The translations under genes were made by a program, and so were the position numbers. From assembly GCA_017465885.1 (NCBI GenBank), contig JAFTVG010000029.1, positions 1 through 64,000 on the forward strand: a DNA stretch of 64,000 nucleotides, in the 5' to 3' direction. Below the pieces are notes generated by a model. The model had not been told where the DNA came from and searched no databases. It saw only the letters and a program-made list of their open reading frames with translations. Shown here piece after piece: positions 10,501-17,581 of the stretch. This DNA comes from Clostridia bacterium. Its GTDB lineage: Bacteria; Bacillota; Clostridia; Oscillospirales; CAG-272. Numbering within the stretch: position 1 is the stretch's first letter; each line of letters starts with the position of its first letter.

Positions 10501-11752
10501 CCTGACTTTGCCGACTCTGAAGAGCCTTGGAATTGAATTGCCAAGAAACATGAAGATGGAACATTGGAGCGTTTCGGGCTACGGAAAATATCAGCCCGGT
10601 GATACCATCGAGATCACCAATGCAAAGGAGATCACCGTTACCGTCGTTATAGAGAGCCACTATGCCGTGCATATGCAGGACGGTGCTCTCGCATATTCAG
10701 ACGAAGACCATACCAAGCTCATTTCCAACGCAAAGGAAAATGATTATATCTACATTGTCGCTCCCGAAGTAGAGGGAAAGCAGTTCTATATGTGGGACTA
10801 TGAGCTGACAAGTGACACTTACAGAAGACCTTATTTCGGTGACGTCACAAGTCCCGAAACCGACGTTATGATGCCCGACAGCGGTATAATCCTGACACCT
10901 CTTTATACCACTGCCGTAACCGAGGTAAATATCTACGGTGTGATCCAACCTGTTGCAGGTGAGAAGTTCATTTCCGTGTACGATGATTTGGGTAACCGTA
11001 GTGACGGTATCAGGGAAATTGATAAGCTTGCATTTGGATATTCAAGCTGGTATCATATTGTTGACGGAGAAAAAGTCAGTATCACCTACAGCGAAGACGT
11101 AGTTTTTGCGGCAGGTGAGACCTACCGCTACGAGGTCAATCTGAACGTTCCTATGAGCAACGAGGGGATATACGACTTCCCCGTGGATATCAATGACTTT
11201 CACGTCAACATCGAGGGAATTCCTGCAAGTGCGTATACTCTTACAAAGGAATTTACCAATCAGTGGCGGGATTATTTGAAGGTTGTCCTGGAGTTTACGA
11301 TCCCCGATAGCGCAGGCGTTACACTCAGTGGTACAATTACCAGCTTTGGTGATGATACCGATGAGATTATGATCGAACTGATTCCCGAGGGGTTGACAGA
11401 AACTGCGTATTATGTCATCGTGACCGGTAATACAGCAAAATACAATCTTTTGAACGTGGCAGCCGGCACATACGTAATGAAGGTGAGCAAGAACAACCAT
11501 GTTACCCGTCAGTATACCGTGCATGTTGGAAACACAACAGTTATCCAGGATGTGAAGATCTTCTTAAAGGGCGACCTTGACATCGACGGTTCTGTATCCA
11601 TCAGTGACGTGACCACCCTTTTGAACGTGATTGCAGGAAAGACCACCCTTGAAAAGGGCGTGGACGGCGACCTTGACGGCGACGGCTCCGTGTCCATCAG
11701 CGACGTGACCGTACTTCTCAACGTGATCGCCGGCAAGCTCACTTTTGAATGA
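7577..11752 (+). CDS. Secreted dockerin-bearing surface protein with InlB-like and beta-helix regions
   Basis: A protein of 1,391 residues starting at ATG 7577 after a strong AGAGGAGGT site. A signal peptide (MKHKATKRILSMLLAVVMII...) spans about residues 1-32. A Listeria-Bacteroides (InlB B-type) repeat ending ITLYAKW lies near residues 175-240. A right-handed beta-helix-like stretch with VNGGSY, INDGVF and INGGTF rungs lies near 430-680. Repeated beta modules near 900-1240 resemble those in the first gene. A carboxypeptidase-regulatory-like domain and a two-loop dockerin end the protein. No catalytic residues are apparent, so an adhesin or glycan-binding role is inferred. The dockerin DNA is nearly identical to that of the two upstream genes. 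Confidence 0.88.
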   Translation: MKHKATKRILSMLLAVVMIIGFVPTFNLTVLAGAVEADALAGKTVITKVDLTIDMPTKYHDQMRGYDAGDETKVVNLYNSPFYTNNDKPKDVYQNGKLLTYEKLEAGVPAEMYIQLNAKTGDTAYAFDPEHPENVEIWVNGVKRDDAYIYIYPGNQWEYVDVVLPFAVEEYTGSTVNVTFDTEGLADVPSQKVKNGGYAEKPENPVCDGKIFDGWYTDAERTKPFDFYNTSIDSAITLYAKWKQNVTKIDLLLTDNSDTPREDFLNDAMTGREACKALKLSYVHGQGYYVSDAYDLYQLGLEVDQSDELLEAGLSYHMKIHVYSEASENIFFDLDKLNDIEFWVNGKRRTDVVIEKAFDNSHIEIQVPVNVVTTIRTYDEVINGDGYTRYVRDWKGLRDVFTNLNQEAVERFGKLRVKLTKDLYTEEVYIVENHFAKMEIPAGLDVVFDFGTHTIGGDIEIQRGDFPRHYYYPNDFLLFYLGKDSTLTFEAEESGGIRLNALQGGDDTFAAVRVMSDYPRAGRGASYPATFIVNGGSYILTCNADSCVDSGTLGHSGRYRETLYRGTVIADHVNVEINDGVFEVRTDNKGNSGRELTAFATVISKESLHLDKAPEGEYYPYVETGRTVINGGTFRAVGGGYAIHHFSFADIVINSKLDVPFEELSIEERQLLSAQENDYYHINYPTIRGGTFIGGLGFTGFTYTYSNGNGMLNSSPASDMLGEDCIGIYRSGDTERRDILDLTWKDLHDNEHLIVYSKTMITDMTITPNGGWDATKNKATKPYEVQEGDEVTFKVNYSFIGQGEYSGVVTWTVDPADPGYESYSKSGDSITVSFAEKAHLNGITLKARILVNTAYGQVIKTVELPVEVQRKVDILTYTPGLTYDGPEYVMDGESFYFYIREKDYYELDESTLVVSVGDKVLTPQGDGRYIVNNVKRDTNGTLQINATAETRAYSLIKYVFGTGVIDTAKVYKGESLTLPTLKSLGIELPRNMKMEHWSVSGYGKYQPGDTIEITNAKEITVTVVIESHYAVHMQDGALAYSDEDHTKLISNAKENDYIYIVAPEVEGKQFYMWDYELTSDTYRRPYFGDVTSPETDVMMPDSGIILTPLYTTAVTEVNIYGVIQPVAGEKFISVYDDLGNRSDGIREIDKLAFGYSSWYHIVDGEKVSITYSEDVVFAAGETYRYEVNLNVPMSNEGIYDFPVDINDFHVNIEGIPASAYTLTKEFTNQWRDYLKVVLEFTIPDSAGVTLSGTITSFGDDTDEIMIELIPEGLTETAYYVIVTGNTAKYNLLNVAAGTYVMKVSKNNHVTRQYTVHVGNTTVIQDVKIFLKGDLDIDGSVSISDVTTLLNVIAGKTTLEKGVDGDLDGDGSVSISDVTVLLNVIAGKLTFE

Positions 11753-11808
11753 GCGTAATTCTTTGAATTTTTCAAAACGGTGTTTCTCCTTTCCACCGTT
11801 TACCCCAC

Positions 11809-11848
11809 AAAGGTGCTTTTGGTGTATTTACGCCAAAAGCACCTTTTT
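11809..11848 (+). terminator. Rho-independent terminator of the dockerin cluster
   Basis: AAAGGTGCTTTTGG pairs with CCAAAAGCACCTTT around a 10-nt loop and runs directly into a T-tract. It is the first strong terminator after the three dockerin genes, consistent with one transcription unit. Confidence 0.9.
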
Positions 11849-11921
11849 CTGCGGCGGTCATTTGGATAAATGGGGGGAAAAAGGAATACAATATAAGCGT
11901 ATTTCTGTTTTGGAGGGAAAG

Positions 11922-12980
11922 ATGAGTGAGTTTGACAGGACGGCGGCAAGGATCCTTTTGCGTTGCGGCTTGGGGGCGCTGGTGCTTTTTTGTGCAGTGC
12001 TCTTTTTTCGATATTTGCTCTCCCCCCTTCTTCCGTTTTTTTGCGCACTTGCCCTTGCGGCGGTGGTGAAGCCCTTCGCTGAGCGGTTAAGGAGGCGGAC
12101 GCATATTTCCTATCGTTTTTGGTGCGTGCTTCTTCTTGCGCTCTTCACCCTGCTTTTTTCGGCGCTTCTTTGGTATCTGCTCTCGGGGGTTGTGGAGGAG
12201 CTTCGCCGCTTCGTTTCAGATGGGGAGGAGGTCACCCGCAGGGTTACCGATGTCTACGACGGGCTGTTTGACTTTTTGGAGCGCCGTCTGCCCGCGCTGT
12301 ACAGGCGCATCGACAGAGAGGCTCTGACTGCCCGCTTGCTGAGGATGCTGTCCGATCTCTCTCTTTCTGCCTCGATGCATTTGGCAGAGCTCGCCTTTTC
12401 TTTGCCCGAGGCGGCGCTCTTTTTGGTGAGCGCCTATCTTGCCGCATACTATTTTTTGGCGGAGGGGGAGGGGTTGAAGCGGCGGGTGCTCTCCCTTTTT
12501 CCCGTAGAGTATGGGGAGCGTCTGCGGTCGCTTTCGGGCGCGGTCTTGCGAGGCGTAAAGGGCTATTTTAAGGCAGGGGGGCTACTGCTGATGCTCACCT
12601 TTTTCGAGCTTCTTGCGGGCTTTATGGTGTTGGGCATTCATTTTCCCTTTCTGTTTGCTCTGCTGATCGCGGCGGTGGACTTTTTGCCCGTACTGGGCAC
12701 GGGCACCGTCCTTTTGCCCTGGGGGGTGGTTCTTCTTGCGGCAGGAAGCCCCGTCAAGGGCATCGGACTGATCCTTTTGTGGGTGGTCACGTTGGTGGTC
12801 AGACAGATCGCGGAGCCCAAGATCATGGGCAAAAAGCTGGGGATCCATCCGCTATATTCGCTTTTCGCCACTTATTTCGGCTTAAAGCTTTTCGGTATCG
12901 GCGGAATGCTCATTCTTCCCATTGCACTTTCGGTGCTTTCGGGGATCTTTTCCGAAAGAAATGCGGAAAAGAGAGCCTGA
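11922..12980 (+). CDS. ytvI: AI-2E family / YtvI-like sporulation integral membrane protein
   Basis: A 352-residue polytopic membrane protein; ATG 11922 follows TTGGAGGGAAAG. Hydrophobic helices pair near the N-terminus (LLSPLLPFFCALALAAVV) and cluster in the C-terminal half. Family hallmarks of the AI-2E/PerM superfamily are visible: the DFLPVLGTGTVLLPWG loop and a RQIAEPKIMGKKLGIHPL segment before the final helices. YtvI-type members are expressed in sporulating Firmicutes; the transported substrate is unknown. Codon use is richer in G/C than in the dockerin genes. A generic AI-2E permease is the alternative call. Confidence 0.85.
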   Translation: MSEFDRTAARILLRCGLGALVLFCAVLFFRYLLSPLLPFFCALALAAVVKPFAERLRRRTHISYRFWCVLLLALFTLLFSALLWYLLSGVVEELRRFVSDGEEVTRRVTDVYDGLFDFLERRLPALYRRIDREALTARLLRMLSDLSLSASMHLAELAFSLPEAALFLVSAYLAAYYFLAEGEGLKRRVLSLFPVEYGERLRSLSGAVLRGVKGYFKAGGLLLMLTFFELLAGFMVLGIHFPFLFALLIAAVDFLPVLGTGTVLLPWGVVLLAAGSPVKGIGLILLWVVTLVVRQIAEPKIMGKKLGIHPLYSLFATYFGLKLFGIGGMLILPIALSVLSGIFSERNAEKRA

Positions 12981-13034
12981 AAAAAGAAAAAGGGGGCTTT
13001 ATGGCGAAAAAGTTCTAAAATGAAGAATTTACCG

Positions 13035-13063
13035 TTGCAATTTTGAAGAATTTATGATATAAT
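13035..13063 (+). promoter_or_regulatory. Sigma-A promoter for the lipid kinase gene
   Basis: TTGCAA, 17-nt spacer, TATAAT, about 50 nt upstream of the coding start. Confidence 0.8.
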
Positions 13064-13113
13064 ATCGGGGAATTTGAAAACAAAACGCAAATTGAAAGGA
13101 CGTTGCTTGCAGC

Positions 13114-13989
13114 GTGGTTTCCCTGATGAGAAAATTGACAGTATACAATCCTGCGGCAGGAAAAGGACTCAATCCTGAAAACAGAGAATGCTACTTCACC
13201 ACCGCTCCCGGAGATGGCAGAAGATTCGTAAGAGAGGCATGCCTGAAGGATCCGAACACCCACTTCACGGTGTGCGGCGGAGACGGGACGCTGAGCGAGG
13301 CTGTCTGCGGCATTATGGATGCGGGGGCAGGGAGGACTGCTTCCTTTACCGCTTTTCCTTGCGGATCGGGCAATGATACCGTAAAGTCCTTTCCCACCGA
13401 CAGATCGGGACAGACCGATCTGCTTGACGTGATCCGCGTCGGTGAGCGCTATGGCATCAATATGATCAACATCGGCTTTGACTGCAACGTGGTCACAAGT
13501 GCAGGAAGATTCAAAAAGCTGTTCAGAATGTCTGCAGGAAAGCTGACCTACGTTCTCGGCGTTCTTACCGAGTTCTTCAAGCCCTTTGGCGAGAATTTCA
13601 AGATTGATGCCATCCTTGAGGACGGAACCCCCTTTTCCTATCACGGCTTCACGATGTTTTGCGCCGTTTGTAATGGGCAGTGGTGCGGCGGAAGCTTTCA
13701 CAGCTCACCTTATTCTGATATGAGCGACGGTGTCCTTGAGCTTATCATTGTCAAAAAGATCAACCGTTTTCAGTTTTTGCGGCTTGTAGGAAAATACCAG
13801 AACGGCACGCTGATCGGTGAAAACGGCAGGATCAATCCCGAAAAGATGTCGAGCATCGTATCCTGCCATAGGATCAAGAGCGTGCGGGTCAGCGGTATGA
13901 AGCAGGTGTGCACCGACGGAGAGGTGGAAAAAATGAACGAGGTGGAGATCTCCGTCCTGCCCCGCGCCATTCAGTATACATATGCGTAA
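13114..13989 (+). CDS. Diacylglycerol kinase catalytic-domain lipid kinase (YegS/DagK type)
   Basis: A protein of 291 residues phosphorylating a lipid (diacylglycerol, or sphingosine-like in relatives) with ATP at the membrane. Seen: the N-terminal YNPAAGKG, the nucleotide-binding GGDGT followed by PCGSGNDT, and an IGFDCNVV segment, all typical of the DAGK_cat fold. It starts at GTG 13114, about 14 nt after an AAAGGA; ATG 13126 gives a more family-like N-terminus but a longer spacing, so the start is uncertain. It is monocistronic with its own promoter and terminator. Substrate specificity cannot be read from the sequence. Confidence 0.88.
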   Translation: MVSLMRKLTVYNPAAGKGLNPENRECYFTTAPGDGRRFVREACLKDPNTHFTVCGGDGTLSEAVCGIMDAGAGRTASFTAFPCGSGNDTVKSFPTDRSGQTDLLDVIRVGERYGINMINIGFDCNVVTSAGRFKKLFRMSAGKLTYVLGVLTEFFKPFGENFKIDAILEDGTPFSYHGFTMFCAVCNGQWCGGSFHSSPYSDMSDGVLELIIVKKINRFQFLRLVGKYQNGTLIGENGRINPEKMSSIVSCHRIKSVRVSGMKQVCTDGEVEKMNEVEISVLPRAIQYTYA

Positions 13990-14017
13990 AGCATCCTTAA
14001 AGTGATCGATCATTTCG

Positions 14018-14046
14018 GATCTGCCCTGCGGGGCAGATCTTTTTTT
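14018..14046 (+). terminator. Terminator of the lipid kinase gene
   Basis: GATCTGCCC, TGCG loop, GGGCAGATC, then a run of T. Confidence 0.93.
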
Positions 14047-14099
14047 GCAAAAATCGGAGGGGAAGACGGAGGGATCGTGTGGTAATATCGGAAAAAGCA

Positions 14100-14128
14100 T
14101 TGACAAACGAAGAAAAAAGTGATATATT
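14100..14128 (+). promoter_or_regulatory. Strong sigma-A promoter of the hydrogenase operon
   Basis: TTGACA, exact 17-nt spacer, TATATT. The leader from about 14135 to 14212 is some 75 nt long and contains a small GCCC...GGGC stem (around 14160-14187). No known riboswitch is recognised in it. Confidence 0.85.
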
Positions 14129-14212
14129 TTATATGATACTGAAGTATTGTGTCTAGTTATGCCCGTTAAGACGCAACACGGAGGGCAATTTTAAATATAA
14201 CGGAGAAGCATT

Positions 14213-14455
14213 ATGATTAAAGTAACGGTTTGTATAGGAAGCTCCTGTCACATCAAGGGTTCCCGCCAGGTGGTTGAGGGTATCAGATCGATGATCGCAG
14301 AGCACGGACTTGGCGACAAGGTGGAGCTGAAGGGAACCTTTTGCATGGGCAAATGCCAGCAGGGCGTTTGCGTAACCGTAGACGAGACCTTTTGCTCCGT
14401 TACGCCCGAGACGGTGGAGGAGTTTTTCAAGAAGGAAGTTCTTTCAAGGGTGTAA
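14213..14455 (+). CDS. Thioredoxin-like (2Fe-2S) ferredoxin, first copy
   Basis: An 80-residue protein of the NuoE/HndA-like thioredoxin-fold ferredoxin family. Cluster-ligand cysteines fit CxxxxC (IGSSCH region: Cys7, Cys12) plus FCMGKC (Cys44, Cys48). Such proteins carry one [2Fe-2S] cluster and hand electrons to or from hydrogenases or flavoproteins. It is much shorter than NuoE (about 160 residues) and lacks its N-terminal helical domain. It is the first gene of the operon and lies 6 nt before a paralogue; GGAG precedes ATG 14213. No NuoF-like partner is present, so it probably serves the adjacent hydrogenases or the phosphatase. Confidence 0.85.
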   Translation: MIKVTVCIGSSCHIKGSRQVVEGIRSMIAEHGLGDKVELKGTFCMGKCQQGVCVTVDETFCSVTPETVEEFFKKEVLSRV

Positions 14456-14461
14456 TGCGAT

Positions 14462-14725
14462 ATGGTTTTCATTCAGGTTTGCGTTGGCAGCTCCTGCCAT
14501 CTGAAGGGCTCTGCGGAGGTCGTTGAGCTTTTTCAAAAAGCGATAGCCGAGCATCATCTGGAGGATGACGTGGTGCTGTCGGGTAGCTTTTGCATTGGGA
14601 AGTGCAATCTCACGGGGGTGAGCGTCCAGATAGACGAGCAGGTCCACGTGGGGGTCAACAGGGATAATTTCAGAGATCTTTTCAAAACGTACGTTCTTGA
14701 CGTGATCGAAAACGAAAGGAAGTGA
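14462..14725 (+). CDS. Thioredoxin-like (2Fe-2S) ferredoxin, second copy
   Basis: An 87-residue paralogue of the preceding protein with the same ligand pattern (VCVGSSCHLKG and SFCIGKCN). It has an LTGVSVQID segment in place of the QQGVCVTVD of the first copy. Its stop lies 5 nt before ATG 14731 of the sensory hydrogenase, indicating tight translational coupling. Two diverged copies in tandem suggest two distinct electron-transfer contacts in the same pathway rather than simple redundancy; this is inference. Confidence 0.85.
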   Translation: MVFIQVCVGSSCHLKGSAEVVELFQKAIAEHHLEDDVVLSGSFCIGKCNLTGVSVQIDEQVHVGVNRDNFRDLFKTYVLDVIENERK

Positions 14726-14730
14726 GCGGA

Positions 14731-16407
14731 ATGCCCAAGTACTTAACGCTGAAAAAAATGAACTGCAAAAACTGCTATAAATGTATTCGCCACTGTCCGG
14801 TAAAAGCCATCCGCTTTTCGGGCAACCAGGCGCATATCATTGAAAGCGAATGTATTTTGTGCGGCAAATGCTACGTGGTTTGTCCGCAGAATGCAAAGGA
14901 GATCGTCAGCAGTGTGGAAAAGGTGCAGGTGCTTTTGCAGAGCGGTGCGCCCGTGGTCGCCAGCCTTGCCCCCTCCTTTATCGCCAATTATGAGGGCTCG
15001 GGCATTGAAGCTATGCGTAAGGCACTGAAGAAGCTGGGCTTTTACGACGTGGAGGAAACGGCGATCGGTGCCACCATCGTGAAAAACGAATACGAGCGGA
15101 TGCTGAGGGAAGAGCAGAGAGACATCATCATTACAACCTGCTGTCAGTCGGTCAACCTGCTCATTCAGAAGAATTTCCCCGCGGAAATGGAATATATGGC
15201 AGACGTGATGTCCCCTATGCAGGCGCATTGCTCGGACATCAAAAAGAGAATGCCTCAGGCAAAGACCGTCTTTATCGGTCCGTGCATTGCAAAGAAGGAC
15301 GAGGCAGACTATTATGCGGGCATCGTTGACGCGGTGCTGACCTTTGAGGAGCTGTCCGATTGGCTTCGCTCGGAGAATATCGAGCTGGAGCAGGAGATCG
15401 ACGACACGCCCGAGAGCCGCGCACGCTTTTTCCCCACCACGGGCGGCATCTTAAAGACCATGGCGCAGGACGTTCCCGGCTACACCTATATGGCGGTGGA
15501 CGGGGTAGAGAACTGCTTCTCGGTGCTGTGTGATATCGAGAGCGGCAGAGTACATAAATGCTTTATCGAGATGTCTGCTTGCGTTGGAAGCTGTATCGGC
15601 GGCCCCGTGATGGAGAAATACCATTGCTCGCCCGTGCAGGACTACATCGCGGTGGCAAGCTATGCAGGGCAAAAGGACTTCGAGGTGCCGCAACCCGCTT
15701 CTGCGGAACTTAAAAAGCATTTCACCATGATTATGCCCGAGCTGCCTCAGCCCACCGAAAACGAGATCCGCACGGTGCTTCGTCAGATGGGCAAGTTCAG
15801 ACCCTCCGACGAGCTGAACTGCGGAACCTGCGGCTACAATTCCTGCAGAGAAAAGGCGATCGCCATCTGTCAGGGCAAGGCGGAAAGCTCGATGTGTCTG
15901 CCTTTCTTGAAGGACAAGGCAGAAAGCTTCTCGGATACCATCGTCAAGAACACTCCCAACGGACTGATCGTGTTAAACGAGAATCTGGAGGTTCAGCAGG
16001 TCAATACGGCGGCGTGCAGAATTATGAACATCCGCGCCGAATCGGACGTGCTGGGCGAGCCGGTGGTCCGCATCCTTGATCCCACCGTCTTCGTGAATGT
16101 GAGAGAGACGGGCAGATCGATTCGCGGAGAGCGGGTATATCTGGCAGAATACCAGAAGTACGTGGAATATACGGTGGTGTACGACTGTGAATCCCGACTG
16201 CTTGTGGGCATTATGCGCGATGTGACCGACGAGGAAGCCGAAAGACGAAAGAAGGAACGGATCAACAGCCAGACGGTGGAGGTTGCCGACAAGGTGGTCG
16301 AAAAGCAGATGCGCATCGTGCAAGAGATCGCATCGCTCTTGGGCGAGACGGCGGCAGAGACCAAGATCGCCTTAGCGAAGCTGAAGGAGTCTATCAGCGA
16401 TGAATGA
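14731..16407 (+). CDS. hydS: PAS-containing sensory-type [FeFe]-hydrogenase (group C-like, HydS)
   Basis: A 558-residue protein. ATG 14731 is preferred over GTG 14722 because AAGGAA sits 10 nt before it. Two N-terminal [4Fe-4S] motifs (CKNCYKCIRHCP and CILCGKCYVVCP) precede the H-cluster domain with ligand motifs TTCCQS (Cys137-138), GPCIAKK (Cys185) and SACVGSCIGG (Cys284, Cys288). An extra Fe-S module CGTCGYNSC...C starts at Cys364. A PAS domain covers about 400-510 and a short helical tail ends the protein. This order matches group C putative H2-sensing hydrogenases. The motifs deviate from catalytic enzymes (no TSCCP), which fits a sensor. It overlaps the phosphatase gene by 8 nt. Confidence 0.87.
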   Translation: MPKYLTLKKMNCKNCYKCIRHCPVKAIRFSGNQAHIIESECILCGKCYVVCPQNAKEIVSSVEKVQVLLQSGAPVVASLAPSFIANYEGSGIEAMRKALKKLGFYDVEETAIGATIVKNEYERMLREEQRDIIITTCCQSVNLLIQKNFPAEMEYMADVMSPMQAHCSDIKKRMPQAKTVFIGPCIAKKDEADYYAGIVDAVLTFEELSDWLRSENIELEQEIDDTPESRARFFPTTGGILKTMAQDVPGYTYMAVDGVENCFSVLCDIESGRVHKCFIEMSACVGSCIGGPVMEKYHCSPVQDYIAVASYAGQKDFEVPQPASAELKKHFTMIMPELPQPTENEIRTVLRQMGKFRPSDELNCGTCGYNSCREKAIAICQGKAESSMCLPFLKDKAESFSDTIVKNTPNGLIVLNENLEVQQVNTAACRIMNIRAESDVLGEPVVRILDPTVFVNVRETGRSIRGERVYLAEYQKYVEYTVVYDCESRLLVGIMRDVTDEEAERRKKERINSQTVEVADKVVEKQMRIVQEIASLLGETAAETKIALAKLKESISDE

Positions 16408-17572
16408 TTTGTGTAGCGATATCGGATATAAAAGCATCAACCACGTGGGCGAGGAGCTGTGCGGCGACCATATAGACATCGTCGAGGAGGGCGAGGACTC
16501 CACGGTCATCGTGCTGGCAGACGGTCTTGGAAGCGGTGTAAAGGCAAGCATCCTCTCCACCCTGACCTCCAAGATCATTTCCACCATGATGGCGGCAGGA
16601 CTGCCGCTGGAGGAGTGCGTTTCCACCATCGCGGCGACCCTTCCCGTATGCTCGCTGCGCGGGGTGGCGTATTCCACCTTCACCATCATTCATATCCTCA
16701 ACAACGAGATCGCCGAGATCATTCAGTACGATAATCCCCACGTGATCGTGATCAGAGATTACGAGGTGTACGATTACCCCAAGACCGAAATGAACATCGG
16801 CGGCAAAAAGATCTACAAAACCAGCTTAAGACTCAGAGAGGGCGACGTGTTCGTGGCAATGAGCGACGGATGCCCCCACGCGGGTCTGGGCGGAAAATAC
16901 AATTTCGGCTGGAAAAGGGAAGACATCGCCGACTTTATGGTGGCGCTGGTGGCAGGCGGATATACCGCAAAAAACCTGTCTACCATGCTGGTGGACGAGT
17001 GTAACGAACTTTACGGCAACAAGCCGGGCGACGATACCACCGCCTGCGTCATCAAGATCCGCAAGAGAGAGCCGATGAACATCCTCTTCGGTCCTCCCTC
17101 AAACAGAGACGACGCCAACAGAATGATGGCGCTCTTCTTCTCCAAGGCGGGCAAGCACATCGTCTGCGGAGGCACCACCTCGTCCATTGCCGCAAAGTAT
17201 TTGGGCAAGCCCGTAACGGTCAGCCTGGACTTTGAGCAGTCGGACATCCCTCCCACTGCTGAGATCGAGGGCGTGGACCTGGTCACCGAGGGCGTGATCA
17301 CCATGAACAGAGTCTTGCAGTACGCCAAGGATTATCTTGGCGCCAATCAGCTCTACGAGCAGTGGAGCTTCAACAAGGACGCCGCGTCCATGATCAGCAG
17401 GTTGCTTTTTGAGGAAGCGACAGATATCAACTTTTACGTGGGCAGAGCCATCAACCCCGCCCACCAGAATCCCGACCTGCCCATCAATTTCAGCATCAAG
17501 ATGACGCTGGTCGAGGAGCTGTCTGCTTGTCTGAAGCAGATGGGAAAACGAATCAAAGTAAGCTATTTCTAA
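16400..17572 (+). CDS. SpoIIE-type PP2C serine phosphatase linked to the hydrogenase sensor
   Basis: A 390-residue protein. The N-terminal ~230 residues are a PP2C/SpoIIE phosphatase domain: VLADGLGSG carries the first metal-binding Asp, VAMSDGCPHAG the second, and GDDTTACVIKI the terminal motif. The last ~160 residues (from about 230) are an extra domain beginning NILFGPPSNRDDANRMMALF that I do not recognise beyond its association with this gene type. The 8-nt overlap with hydS implies stoichiometric synthesis and a sensor-to-phosphatase pathway: hydrogen or redox state sensed by HydS could control dephosphorylation of an unknown partner. No kinase or anti-sigma antagonist partner is seen nearby. 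Confidence 0.85.
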   Translation: MNDLCSDIGYKSINHVGEELCGDHIDIVEEGEDSTVIVLADGLGSGVKASILSTLTSKIISTMMAAGLPLEECVSTIAATLPVCSLRGVAYSTFTIIHILNNEIAEIIQYDNPHVIVIRDYEVYDYPKTEMNIGGKKIYKTSLRLREGDVFVAMSDGCPHAGLGGKYNFGWKREDIADFMVALVAGGYTAKNLSTMLVDECNELYGNKPGDDTTACVIKIRKREPMNILFGPPSNRDDANRMMALFFSKAGKHIVCGGTTSSIAAKYLGKPVTVSLDFEQSDIPPTAEIEGVDLVTEGVITMNRVLQYAKDYLGANQLYEQWSFNKDAASMISRLLFEEATDINFYVGRAINPAHQNPDLPINFSIKMTLVEELSACLKQMGKRIKVSYF

Positions 17573-17581
17573 GGAGGCATT

